NCBI GenBank assembly: GCA_037043015.1
Contig: CM073323.1
Span: 4,030,001 to 4,094,000 of the forward strand
Source: Bryum argenteum
Taxonomy: Eukaryota > Streptophyta > Bryopsida > Bryales > Bryaceae
Length of the DNA: 64,000 bases
Reading direction: 5' to 3'
A program made the position numbers and the translations under genes. Below the pieces are notes generated by a model. That model ran no database searches and was not told where the DNA came from. It saw only the letters and a program-made list of their open reading frames with translations. Shown one piece after another: positions 24,091 through 36,300 of this stretch; position 1 is the first letter of the stretch; each line of letters opens with the position of its first letter.

Positions 24091-25419
24091 TCGAAACCGA
24101 GCTCCGGCAAGAAAGATCAACCCATGGTAATGAAAATCACGATTCGGAGCGGCTGGCTCCGTCGCGTGATGTGTACAGGCAAATGGGGCAGGGGTACGGA
24201 GTCTCGCTTCGTCAACGGTCATCTGACCAGCATGCGCATTGTTTTATTTCACGCGACACAGGTGTGCTCCTTCCCGTTCACTACTTTTTCGCCGATTGTC
24301 GAAGTAACTCACTATGAATATAATTCCTACCGCCAATCGTTCAGTGAATCCAATCATTCATCCGATTTGCATAAATATTGGAATGCGTACCTGCGAATCC
24401 ATCGTGCGCTGCTGCACCTTCGGACGCGGTAAACCCCGACGCTGTAGTCGCTGACTGGCCGGCGAAGGTTCCACTATCAAGGCACGTTGCTCAAAATTCG
24501 AATTCTCGCCAACTGCAGCAACGGCCTCCGGAGTGGTAACCGAGCTCTGACCTTGTTGCAACTTTGCTCCTAAACCACTACCGATCAAACCAAACGCCCG
24601 CATTACAAATTTGACAACCGAAACCCTAAAAATGCGCTTCAGCAAAATGAAGAAATTTCGGCTCACCTGAATTGTCGACTTTGGAGGCTGTCACTGTGAA
24701 GCGCTTCGACTGTCTCGTCGGGCCACCACACGTCACGTATAAAGGCGTTCAACTTGTCGCTAAATCCCTGCGAATCGCCTTCAGCTCTTCGTTCCTTCCA
24801 GTCAAGAAAATTTGCGATTTGTCTCCGGAAGAGGAATCGGAAATTCCTCGGGCCAGGCACACTTGGTAAAACAACACCGGGCGGAAGCGGGAGGGAAAGC
24901 AAATACTCCTCATCAAGCAATAACATACACTTTTGCACTATCGTCTGAGTTTGCCCTTGCGTGAAAACAAGCCAGTTTTCGAGTTCTTCTCGAAAGGCAG
25001 AACCATGAGTCGCTCGCCTCGCACAAACCCACTCCGGAGCCATCTCTGCGCCGTTGTGCAACCGAAAACACAACGGTCCCTGCGAACGGAAATCTAAAAA
25101 AAGGGCTACTCCTCTGACACAGGATCTCAATAAAGGGACCCGCTGCGACTCAACGGCAACTTACAACGACGATCGCAACGGCGATTTCTTGCATCGGGCA
25201 GCTCCTCCTACGGCTCCCACAGTCACCGTAACAAGCGGTTTGCGAATCGATGATTGTATGTTTTACAATTTCCAACGCGAATGATTGGAATGGATTGCTG
25301 GTCGGACGGGGACCAGTTTGACCCCAACCATGGCCAATTCTATGCGACGAACGCGGAGCTACAGCGCTCGGAAGTTCCAGAACAGGCCCCTCAGGCATGC
25401 TCGGGCACTTAAGGGTTAA

Positions 25420-25590
25420 TCCCTAATCTTAATTCCTCCATTCGGTTCAGCTTCCTGGAAGATTAGACCAAGCCCCCACTTTCTGTGTCCATATATGGTG
25501 ATTTCTTCTTGCATGGACGGAATTTCATTGGTGATTTAAGTTCTTAGAAATTGGGGGTTTCGTTAACCCGTAAAGAAGAAGCTTAGGGTC
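25420..25590. other. Spacer, nothing recognised
   Basis: Short stretch between the piggyBac and the family B copy; no gene or repeat seen. Confidence 0.35.
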
Positions 25591-26265
25591 CCTTTACACT
25601 ATGGATCAAGAGTCATGACCAAGAAATTTAACCCTTGAAGGTCCTTCCACTCCTCAATGGGCAGCCCGAAATTGGATCTCAGCATCTTTTGGACTTGGGC
25701 AACTTGAATAGTGTACTTTCTGAACTTGGGCAGCATGAATGAACCAATCAATGATGAGTTTGCAACCTCCTACAAGGTTTTGTGCAATTCCAACCTACCT
25801 ACCACAATCCTTCCAAAGCACAAATCACTCATACAAATTGCGATTTGAATTGAAGGATTTCGCTTTGTAGATGCATCACAGAAAGGTGACCAGAATGATA
25901 TAAAAAAATAAGTGAAAAATTGAGAATCAAAAGAGCTACCGGCAAGATTCTGTTGGAAAACAACCCGAGGGGCTGACAGGCGCCTTTAAGGGTTAAAATC
26001 ATTTTCTTGGTCTTTGCTCTTGGCCGAGAGCTGTGATCATGATAAATCAAAATTGATTTTTTGAGTGGCTTGGTCACTCTTGCAGTGTAAAGCAGATTTG
26101 GACGGGGACATGTTTAAGCTCAATTTTCTAGTGTAAATCATGATCATTTCTCTCTTTTTCCCTCCCCTTTTTTCCTACTTTCTTCTTAAATACTTGAACA
26201 CTAGCCTTTCGATAATTTTTGAGCCTCATGGTCTCTTAAAATTGTAGTTGAGTTGAGGCATTTGC
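25591..26265 (-). mobile_element. Dispersed repeat family B, copy 2 (interrupted)
   Basis: Reverse complement of 15700-16007: it ends GAGTTGAGGCA at about 26260 and contains GAGCCTCATGGTCTC, a pyrimidine-rich tract, CTTGGCC and, beyond the inserted 361-bp element, GGATCAAGAGTCATGACCAAG and CCCTTTACACTATGG. It therefore predates the TTAA-family insertion at 25632-25992. Confidence 0.55.
25632..25992. mobile_element. 361-bp non-autonomous piggyBac (TTAA family)
   Basis: TTAA (25628-25631) plus CCCTTGAAGG on the left, CCTTTAAGGG plus TTAA (25993-25996) on the right: inverted ends match at nine of ten bases. The interior has GGGCAGCCCGAAATTGG near the left end, similar to GGGCAGCCCGAAGC just inside the complete piggyBac at 20041. 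Inserted in family B copy 2, only 216 bp from the autonomous element. Confidence 0.8.
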
Positions 26266-26789
26266 TTCGACTCAACTATAATCGAGGAGACGATGAAAAC
26301 AATTTCTATTATGGAAATTTGCTTACTTTGGGGACCTCAAAGTTAGTGTTCATTCTCCTTTTTGAAGGTAGTGTAAAGCCAAATGGGACCAAAAGCAATT
26401 TATTATCCAATCACAAGCTGGGCAATCTTCATGGTCCATAGTGTAAAGCAACCCTCAACAAACCTCAAGAAAGCCATATCTCAATTCTGTGAACAAAGTA
26501 TTTTGAGTTTGATATTTGGAAATCCATACCCTTATAATTGTTTCAAGAAAGATAAAATGTAGGACAAAAATTCCTCTTAAGAAAATAAAATAAATACCCC
26601 ACTCCACATCATAAAATAGTCATAAATTAGGATACCTCTATGGATACAAGCATTAGGGCACCCCCAACGGATTGGCTATTCGACCTGCCACAACCTCAAT
26701 TACTTATCAAAATTCCACTCAAATACATATTTTATTTCTTGATATTTGAAGGTTTTTTGCCTCCTATTGAGAAACCTTAAAACTATTGA
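26266..26789. other. Spacer with MITE-like debris
   Basis: No gene. GTCCATAGTGTAAAGC at about 26436 resembles the outer part of family B, so this may be the remnant of another small element. Confidence 0.3.
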
Positions 26790-27556
26790 ACTTCAATGTA
26801 TTTTGTATTCCAATAAATTTCACATTCCATCAACTTTGTACTTCTACTAAAACTTTTTCCGAACTAAGACTTTCAAGGAATTTCACATTCCATCGAATTT
26901 CTACTTTTACTAACAGATTAACAATTTTTATAAAGTGATACTTCTAAGGAATAACACATTCCATCAAAGTTGTCCTTCAGGTAACAAGACTCATACCGTT
27001 TAAACTAAGACTTCCATGAAATTTCACATTCCATCAAATCAGTACTTCTACTAACAGATGCTAACAGTTTTTGTAAATAGAGACTTCCAAGGAATTATCC
27101 ATTCCATCAAATTTGTACTTCTAGAAACAAGACGCTAACCGTTTAAATCGAGACTTCCAAAGAATTTCACATTCCATCACCTCTAGACTTTTCCTAATGG
27201 TTTTTGTAAACTCAGACTTTCCAAGAATTCAACATTCCATCAAAGATGTACTTCTACCAACAAGACACTAACAGTTTAAACAGAGACTTTCAAAGAATCT
27301 CACATTCCATCAACTCTGTACTTCTACTTCCAGATTTTGTAACTTGAGTCTTCCAAGGAATTTCACATTTCATCAAATTTGTACTTCTACTAATAGATGC
27401 TAACAGTTTTTGTAAACGAGACTTCTCAGGAATCACACATTCCATCAAAGCAATATTTTGAGTAATAAGATGCTAACAGTTTAAAATGAAACTTTAAAGG
27501 AATTTCACATTTCATCAAATTTTAACTTTTATTAATAGATGTTAGAGTTTTTTTAA

Positions 27557-28150
27557 CCCCTAACTTTCTTTGAAGCCCGAAACGGGTTTTAGTACTTTCG
27601 GGCAGCCTAGATGAAGTAGTTAAGAGTAATGTTTTTGCCTAAGATTTTTACAGGGTGCTCCTTATACTGCAAAATATATGTGGTAAAATTTGCAAAGTCA
27701 AATTCCAATTTTGAAACCTTAATGCAAAAATTTTAGGTTTCAAGTTGAAAAAGGGCAGCTTAAAAAAGTAAATTTTTTGAATTTTCTTTTTGGAAATATG
27801 TTTACTACTAAATCACTACTCAAATTTCAAAGTGATCCAAGCCAAAAAGCTGACCAATTTTAGAATGGCACCCTCCAAAAATTTTAAAACCAATCTTTGT
27901 AATGCCCAAAAAAACTAGGGAGACAAACTTTGGATGTTATGATCTCTCAAACGGTAAACATCCAACGGTCAAATTCTGGAACAACAACTGAAAATAGTCC
28001 TAGGTACAAGATCTTATGGTTGGATGTTTTAAAAAAGAAAACAAAATTGGTTTACACCTCGGGGAGTGCATAGAAATAGATAATTGCAGTTTTGAGGTTC
28101 CAAGCTCCCAAAAGACACCAAGGAACATTTAGGGGTTAACAAGTTAGGGG
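27557..28150. mobile_element. 594-bp TTAA-family element inside the satellite
   Basis: TTAA (27553-27556) plus CCCCTAACTT on the left; AAGTTAGGGG plus TTAA (28151-28154) on the right, a perfect 10-bp inverted pair. A second TTTAGGGGTTAA lies just inside (28128-28139), so either the right end was duplicated or two insertions abut. The interior shares ordered blocks with 169-959. Satellite monomers resume directly outside. Confidence 0.8.
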
Positions 28151-28686
28151 TTAAAGTGATATTTTCAAGGAATTAGACATTCCATCAAAGTTGTACTTCT
28201 AAAAACAAGACGCAAATCGTTTAAAATAAGACTTCCAAGGAATTTCACATTCTATCAAATTTGTACTTCTACCAATAATTTTTGTAAATTGAGACTTTCA
28301 ACGAATTTCATATTCCATCAAATTTGCACTTCTATTAACAAATGTTAACAGTATTTGTAAATTGAGACTTCCAAGGAATTATCCATTCGATCAAACCTGC
28401 ACTTCTCGTAACTAAACGCTAACTGTTTAAACCGGACTTCCAAGGAATTTCACATTTCATCAACTCTGGACTTTTATTAAAAGTTTTTGGAAACTAAGAC
28501 TTCTGAGGAATTATACAATCAATCGAAGTTATTCTTTCACTAACGAGACGCTAACAATTTAAACTAAGACTTCAAAGAAATTTCACATTCCATCAAATGT
28601 CTACTTTTACCAACAAGTTTTTGTAAAGTGAGACTTCCAAGGAATTTCACATTTCATCAAATTTGTACTTTTTTTAACAGATGCTA

Positions 28687-28837
28687 CAGTGGTACCTGGA
28701 TAAGATCAACCTCGTTAAGAACGTTGTTTTCGTGTCCTTTTATTATGCAAAGAAGCATTATTTCGTTATGGTCAACGCTTGGATAAGATCAACGTTTTTG
28801 TCTATTCAAAAACGTTTATTTAATCCAAGCACCACTA
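28687..28837. mobile_element. 151-bp pogo/Tigger-like MITE in the satellite
   Basis: Flanked by TA (28685-28686 and 28838-28839). The left end is CAGTGGTACCTGGATAAG; the inverse of the right end is TAGTGGTGCTTGGATTAA, so most positions match. GGATAAGATCAAC occurs twice inside (from about 28698 and 28790). A TA duplication and CAGTGGT-type ends fit the pogo/Tigger branch of Tc1/mariner. No ORF. Confidence 0.65.
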
Positions 28838-31800
28838 TAACAATTTTTGTAAATTGAGACTTCAAAGGAATTACACATACCATCAAAGCGGTACTTTTAG
28901 TAATAAGACGTTATCAGTTTAAAATGGGACTTTCAAGGAATTTCACATTTTTTCATCAAATTTGTACTTCTACTAACACATGATAAGAGTTTTTCTAAAC
29001 TGAGACTTCCAAGGAATTTCACATTCCATCAAATTTGTAATTCTTCTGATAATACGCTAACAGTTTAATGAGAGACTTTTAAGGAATTTCATATTCCATC
29101 AACTCCATACTTCTATTAACAGTTTTTGTAAAGTGAGACTTTCATGAAATTTCACATTTCAACAAAATTTGTACATCTACTCACAAATGTTAACAATTAT
29201 TGTCAAGTGAGACTTCAAAAGCATGACGCATTCCATCAAAGCGGTACTTTCAGTAAACAAGACGCTAACATTTTAGATGAGACTTTCAAGGAATTTCACA
29301 TTCCATCAAATTTGTACTCTTTCTCATAAGATGCTAACAGTTTAAAGAGAGACTTCCAAGGAGTTTCATATTCCATCAACTTTGTACTTTTATTAACGGT
29401 TTTTGTAAACTGAGACTTCATGGGCATTTCATATTTCATTAAATTTGTACTTCTTCTGATAAAAAGCTTAGACGCTAACAGTTTAAAAAGAGACTTTCAA
29501 GGAATTTCACATTTCATCAAATTTGTACTTCTACTAATAAATGTTAACAGGTTTGTTAAGTGAGACTTCTATAGAATTATGCATTCCATCAAAGTTGTAC
29601 TTTTAATAACAGGACGATAACATTTTAAAATGAGACTTTCAACGGATTTCACATTCCACCAAATTTGTACTTCTACTAACAGCTTTTGTAAAATGAGATT
29701 TTCAAGAAATTACACATTCCATCAAATTTGTGCTTTTACCAACGGGACGCTAACAATTTAAACTGAGACCTCCAAGGAATTTCACATTTCATCAAATCTG
29801 TACTTCTACAGACAATTTTTGTAAACTGAGACTTCCAAGAAATTTCATATTCCATCAACTCTGTACTTCTTCTGATAAGTACTTCTTATGATAAGACGCA
29901 AACAGTTTAAAGAGAGACTTCCAAGGAATTTCACATCTCATCAAATTTGTACTTATATTAACGTATGGCAACAGTTTTTGTCAAGTGAGACTTTAAAATA
30001 ATTACGCATTCCATCAGAGCTGTACTTTTAGTAATACTTTAAAATAATTACGCATTCCATCTACTTTTAGTAACAAGACGCTAACAGTTTAAAATTAGAC
30101 TTTCAAGGAATTTCACATTTCACCAAATGTGTACATCTACTAACAGTTTTGTAAAATGAGATTTCCAAGGAATTACACATTCAATCAAATTTGTACATTT
30201 ACTAAAGAGATGCTAACAATTTAAACTGACACTTTCAAGAAATTTCACATTCCATCAAATCTATACTTTTACTAAGAGTATTTGTAAACTAAAACTTTCA
30301 AAAAAATTCTCATTTCATCAAATTTGTACTTCTATTAACAGATGCTAACAGTTTTTGTAAATTGAGACTTCCAAGGAATTATTTTTTCCATCAAATGTGT
30401 ACTTTTAGTAACAAGACGCTTATCGTTTAAGGAGAGACTTTCAAGGAATTTCATATTCCATGAACTTTGTACTTTTATTAACAGTTTTTGTAAGCTCAGA
30501 CTTTCACACTCCACCAGATCTGTACTTCTACCAACAATTTTTGTAAACTGAGAGTTCTAAAGGATTTCATATTTCATCAAATTTGTACTTCTTCTAACAG
30601 ATGCTTACAATTTTTTGTAAACTAAGACTTCCAGGGAATTATTCATTCCATCAAATGTGTACTTCTAGTAACAAGACGCTAATCGTTTAAACTAACACTT
30701 CCAAGGAATTTCACAATTTATCAAATGTGTACTTCTATCGACAGGTTTTGTAAACTGAGACTTCAAAGGAATTACACATTCCATGAAAGTTGTACTTTTA
30801 GTATGGAACTTTCAAGGAATTTCACATTCCATCAACTCTGTACTTCTACCAACACTTTTTGTAAACTGAGACTTCCAAGAAATTTCCCATTTCATCAAAT
30901 TTGTACTTCTACTAAGAGATGCTAACGGTTTTTGTAAACTAAGACTTCCAGGGAATTATTCATTCCATCAAATGTGACCTTTTAGTAACAAGACGCTAAT
31001 CGTTTAAATTGACACTTCCAAGGAATTTCACAATGTATCAAATGTGTACTTCTATCGACAGTTTTTATAAACTGAGACTTCCAAAGAATTTCACATTTCA
31101 GCAAATTTGTACTTCTACTAACGAGACGCTAACAGTTTCAACTCAGACTTCCAAGGAATTTCACATTCCACCAAATTTGTACTTTATCAACAGTTTTGTA
31201 AGCTGAGACTTCTAAGGAATTTCATATTGCATCAAATTTTTACTTTTTTTTAACAGTTTTGTAAACTGAGACTTCTAAATAATTACACATTTGATCAAAG
31301 CTGTACTTTTAGTAACAAGACGCTAACAGTTTAAAATGAGACTTTTAAGGAATTTCACATTCTATCAAATGTGTACTTCTATCGATAAGATGCTAACAGT
31401 TTAAAACAAGACTTCTAAGGAATTTCATATTCCATCGACTGTGTACTTCTATTAACAATTTTTGTAAACTGAGACTTCCTAGGACTGTCACATTCCATCA
31501 AATTTGTACTTCAGATGTTAACTGTTTTTGTGAAGTGAGACTTCAAAAGAATGACGCACTCCATCAAAGCTGTACTTTGGTAACAAGACTCTAACAGTAA
31601 AATGATATTCTTAAGGAATTCCACATTCCACCAAATCTATACTTTTATCAACAGTTTTGTAAACTGAGACTTCAAACGAATATTTCATTTCATCAAAGCT
31701 GACAAGACGCTAACGGTTTAAACAGAGACTTCGAGGGAATTTCACATTCCATCAAGTCTGTACTTCTACCAAACAATTTTTGTAAAGTGAGACTTCCAAA

Positions 31801-31900
31801 GGAATTTCACATCCATAAAATTTGTACTTCTATCAACAGATGTTAACGGTTTTTGTAAAGTGAGATTTTCAAGGAATCTCAACAAATTTCACATTGCAAT

Positions 31901-33350
31901 AAATCTCCACCCGTACTGACGACACTTTTTGTAAACGTGGGACTTCCAGGGAATGTCAAGGAATTTGACAGTGTAACCGATCCGCACCCCTACTCACCAT
32001 GCTTAGAGTTGACATTTTCAAAGAATTTTAAGGAATTAAACGTTGCAACAAATTTGCACTTCTACAAGGGTCTCGTGTTCTTATTTATTCACTTACAACT
32101 CCGGAACTGTCTAAGGGCACTGTAGAATTTTATTACAAAATATTACATATTGTATTTGATATAATTTTGATCATGGTAAGAAATGCAGTATGTGTGAGCT
32201 AATTCAATATTCTTAAAATGTCTAAATAACACCAAACTTGGGCAAGTCTAAGATATTACCTTACTAGATTGATTGTACACCCATGATTTGAATGAGGGGC
32301 ATCGAACCCATCGTGAGTATAGAATCAAGATCAAGAGGTTTTTAATTTCCACATTTCAAATCCAAAAATTATTGTTTAGAAGAAATGGCAATAACTTGTA
32401 GCGTGAAAAAGGTAAGAATTTGCAGTCGGAAATTGAAGTAGGAGTGTCGACAAAGAAGGGGACTGGTTTGGCTGCTACCTGCCTACCTCAACATACTTGG
32501 ACTATTGGAGAGCTGCAGATACAAAATCATGGGAGGGTGGTTAACAAGGCCAAAAATAGAAAGGGTTATCATTGTAATAAACAAATGGAAAGATACTTCA
32601 AAGAGATGAATCGGGCCCGTCATTGATTGACGGCCTTTCACGCCATGGGGCCCGGTTGCAACTGACTCCGCGGGGGGCCTAAGGGCGCGGGAGGGGGCCC
32701 CGTGACCGGGGTTGGCTAGGACGGCTCGTGCGGGCGGTGTGAACAGGGGTGGGTAGGGTAGGGCAAGGCAAGTCCCAGGGCGCGGGCATATTGCGGAGTG
32801 CCGGAATGGAAGGAAGGGCAACAGCAAGGGCAAGCAAGGGCACGAAGTCGATGGCTATGGCGATGGTGATGGCGATGGCGTCCAAGGCTACGACAGCGAC
32901 TACCCTTCCCTCTTCCCTTCAACGCCACTGCCCCCATGTATCTTAGCGTCTTCGCAGCCTTCGCTGTGAAGTCACATCACCCCACGGCCACGGGATCCGC
33001 CCCTGCTTGCTTGCATGTCGGTTGCTGCGGCCACCCCTGCTGCTGCTGCTGCTGCTGCTGCGATAGTGTAGTTTGTATCCCCGCGCTCGCCTTTATAACA
33101 CAGGCGTGCCAGGGTTTCGGCTCAATGATGGAGTTGCGGAGCTTGTGGCGGATCCATGGTAAGGAGGACCGCGAGACGGAGAAGTCGCTCCCCGTCGTAG
33201 ATCACGTGTCGTTGTTGTTACGGCAGCATCGGTTTGTTATGCATGTAGAACCTGGCTGGCGGAGTAGTTTTTCTGGGGCTTTGGTGGAGTAGCGTTAGAG
33301 GAAGGAGGACGTAGAGGGTTTCCGATTGTCTCATTTTTAGGAGGAGGTGT
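31901..33350 (+). promoter_or_regulatory. Spacer, then CpG-rich upstream region of YAK1
   Basis: 31.9-32.4 kb is AT-rich and featureless. From about 32.6 kb base composition changes sharply to GC-rich with many CpG, includes (TGC)8 at 33038-33061, and continues to the YAK1 start codon. This is the expected place for the promoter and 5' UTR. No TATA box was identified and the transcription start cannot be fixed. Long ORFs on both strands here follow from the GC content. Confidence 0.45.
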
Positions 33351-36300
33351 ATGATGGAGGGAGCTGCTGTTGCTGGTATTCGGCAGTCGCCGAGGTCGCC
33401 ATCTTCGGATGGCGATTACAGCAGTGAGGACGATGAGTCGAATTCTGTTCTACCCGGTGCTCGGAACCGTCGACCTATGTATCCGATGCCGCAATCTCAT
33501 TGGTTTCCCCGATCAATTTCGTTCGGGGCTTATGTGCCATTGCGAGGGCCAAGGCAACGAATTTCCGCCAATGTACCGCCCAGGCAACATGGAGTCAATG
33601 CACCGCGCCTTCATATCCAGGTCACTCGTCCGGTACATTCCTCGCCTCTTGCCCAGCATGTTAGCAACAAACACGGCTGCTTCCGGAAAATGTCGGACCG
33701 ATTTAGCTTTGGTAGATCAAGTGAATGGCGGCTATCAAGTCAATGCATGCATCCCCTTTTCGCTTGGGATTGCTAGGTCTCCTAATTACAGGATTAGGTC
33801 TTTTCGTTGGTGTTTGAGTAATGTTCTTAGAGCACTGAGTCCACCTAAGCCTGCTGGACCGTTAGCCTGACTACTCGTCCATGTTGTTGACGCAGGTGGC
33901 GTACAAGCTCACAAAGGATATTGTTGCGACTTACCAAAATTGCAACCCCGAATTCGCGTTCTCACCCGATTTCAACCCCAAGCGATACCTCACCGTGCCG
34001 TCGACAATCGTATCAGAGAATGGTCTCGATAATGAAAAGAATGACCTTGTATTGTATTTCAATCAGGTCCTTGCAAATGACGATGGGACTCGCAGGTTGG
34101 TACAACTCAAGAAGTGAATTGAAACGATGAGCGTCTAACATTTTTAGTGAAACGTAATATTGTGTATATTTTTGGTAATTGCTCTTGTTATGATCTGATT
34201 CTTTGACTTTTCGGAAAGAAGCCGTCGTTTTGGGCTCCTGTGGTGTCTTAGATGATCTTTGTGGTGGTTTGTATGACTTGGCTAGTGAGGTCTGAAAATG
34301 GTGAACACGGTACATCTTTGTGCACGCATGGGTTTTGTACAGATGATGTCAGCGCTGTTAATACGTTTTCTGCTTGTATCGATTGCAGGTATGTTGTGAA
34401 GGATCTTGTGGGTTCGGGTACATTCGGGCAGGTAGCGAAGTGTTTTACCGAGGAGACCAATGAGTTTGTTGCAGTGAAGGTCATCAAGAACCTTCCAGCA
34501 TATTATACTCAAGCGCGTTTTGAGATCGGAATTCTACACATGGTATGGTCCTACACTTCGATGCAGCCGCTCCTGGCTGTCTCGTAGGATTGGTGTGTGA
34601 TGATCATTGAGAAGTTCAATAATAGGGCTGTGACAGTTGCAACTTTATAGACTAAGAAACTTCTCTGAGTTACTCACCAAATGTTGACATGGGAAATTTC
34701 TAACGTGAGGCTTGTGACTGATCAACAGCTGAATAAGGAGTACGATCCAGAGGACAAGTACCACATCGTCAGATGCATTGATCATTTTCAGCACCATGGT
34801 CATCTCTGCATTGTTTTTGAGCTCTTGACAGAGAATCTGTAAGTACCAGAACCTCTATGATCGGTTGGGCCGCTAGAGAGTTGACTGGAAAAATTGTATT
34901 TCCAATTTTTTTAGACACATCTTGCAAGATTACTTCATTGTGTCTGTTCGTCCTGAAATGTGCTCATACCTCTCACATCTCATTTCCCACAAGATGGACA
35001 TCTTAAATGTTCGAAATGGCTATTGGTCTATGTGATTAGGTACGAGCTTTTGAAGAAGACCAATTTGAAAGGCATGTCGCTGGTATTAGTGCGAATGTTC
35101 ACCAAACAGGTACACAAGCTCGTGCACCTCAAGACTTGTTAGCGGCAACAGAATGTGCCAGTTTGTAACTTTTGCTTGAAGATGTGTTCTTGACTTTTTG
35201 ATGCCCCGCAGACTTATCGTGTGTGGCTTTTAAGTGATTTGAAGTCGTCAAACGCTATAAATGCTCTGCTAAATATCATTTTTACCGTGTGCAGTTGCTC
35301 AAATCACTCAGTCTACTCCGTGAAGCTAGAGTTATACACTGTGACTTGAAGCCAGAAAATATACTTCTTATTGAAAGGTATCAAGATTTCTTTCGGCTTT
35401 TCTCCCCTATTTGATTCTCACTAGTGCATATTATATATGTGGTTGGTGGTGAATGTGAGGCCCTGCAATATCTTTGTTGGAAGTTTTACAAGCCTTTCTC
35501 TGTCGAAATATTCTGAAGAAGTTTGATATTTGGCCAGAAGCTAATCTGACACATAATTTTCTGTCGCAGTTTTCGTTCTGCGAAATTGAAGCTCATTGAT
35601 TTTGGTTCAGCTTGTAAGGAAGATCAGACTGTTTATACCTACATACAGGTATCACGCTCGCTTGGAACGGAATTATATTCTCAGTGTTCTGCGTATTGGT
35701 TGTTTGGACTCGATCTTCACAACTCTGGGTATCCTTTCAGTGCTGTGAGTAATCAACTAACTACTTTCTGTTTCTGTTTGATGTTTGGATCCATGCAGAG
35801 TCGGTTTTACAGGTCACCTGAGGTACTACTTGGTCATCGGTACAACACAGCCATCGACATGTGGTCTTTAGGATGTGTCGCGGCTGAGCTTTTCCTGGGC
35901 CTGCCTCTCTTCCCTGGAGCTTGCGACTTCGACATGCTGCTATTTATGAAGGAGAAACTTGAGTAGGATATTCTCCCTCTTGATCTGAAGCTAATTTGTT
36001 GCTGTTCTGCGCAATTTTAGTGTATCTCCGTAAGTTTGGGGTCAGAATGCTGAGTTTAATCTATTCGAGTTTTTATCGTCAGATTTTATTACTGATGGAT
36101 CGTCGAATGAGATCTATTCTGGTGCTATGAATACTGAACCTGGTGTGATGACGGTGCAGGAGGCAGCCAGCTGATCATATCCTACGGGCTGCGAAGTATA
36201 CGAACAAGTTTTTTAAGCTCCTCACAGCTGCACCACATTCGGATCATAGTCATCCTGCTTACCAACTTCTTACACCAGAGGAATATGAAGTAGTACGTGT

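Larger units (their letters stand above)
20677..25043 (-). pseudogene. piggyBac transposase, three-exon model with two lesions
   Basis: Cuts and joins the element at TTAA. Exon A 25043-24667 begins MAPEWVCARR and ends CAG|GTGAGC; exon B 24577-24391 ends CAG|GTACGC; exon C starts after GTCGCAG at 23293. The phases agree at both joins. The C-terminal 488 residues are the DDE_Tnp_1_7 domain, with Asp in CVDEMMVKY, in VTCDNFFTS and in RGVDVHDQL, followed by a cysteine-rich tail (CVVCKKVRQWYCPTC) of the kind that binds element ends. Two lesions: an in-frame TGA at 23104-23102, and a frame change at the C8 run at 22148-22155, where the upstream frame ends shortly after while the domain continues one frame over. 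The region before the domain (about 570 residues) is acidic and Ser-rich and I do not recognise it. If both lesions are real the copy is dead, but a single-base homopolymer error could explain the second. Confidence 0.85.
20012..25415 (-). mobile_element. Complete 5.4-kb piggyBac transposon
   Basis: Bounded by TTAA at 20008-20011 and 25416-25419, the exact target duplication that piggyBac elements make. The ends are CCCTTAAACGCCCG on the left and CGGGCACTTAAGGG on the right, inverted repeats with 12 of 14 matches. The minus strand carries a spliced transposase gene with intact DDD residues. The interior also holds a methyltransferase exon (23423-23645) and a ~215-bp tandem duplication, both inside a transposase intron. 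At 5404 bp it is about twice the size of the insect piggyBac. Likely defective now because of one frameshift and one stop in the transposase, unless those are assembly or splicing artefacts. Confidence 0.9.
26790..31900. repeat. 5-kb satellite array, 62-75-bp monomers
   Basis: About 65-70 degenerate copies of a unit built from GAGACTTCCAAGGAATTTCA, CATTCCATCAAATTTGTACT and TCTACTAACAG. Spacings of CACATTCC in the first part are 63, 71, 70, 74, 71 and 62 bp. The length difference comes from two linkers: a short one (AACAGTTTTTGTAAACTGAG) and a longer one (AACAAGACGCTAACAGTTTA). Some 60-70-codon ORFs occur in it and are by-products of the period. Interrupted by elements at 27557-28150 and 28687-28837. 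Confidence 0.9.

Noticed and set aside
26790..31900. Many 60-70-codon ORFs and CRISPR-like regular direct repeats
   Set aside because: The repeats are contiguous, diverged satellite monomers with no unique spacers, in a eukaryotic genome; the ORFs follow from the repeat period.
32483..32946. Several GC-rich ORFs on both strands (116, 73, 68, 65 aa)
   Set aside because: Composition artefacts in the CpG-rich region upstream of YAK1; no conserved motif.
33370..33870. 166-aa plus-strand ORF overlapping YAK1 exon 1
   Set aside because: A different frame from the exon whose phase joins the kinase; no recognisable product.
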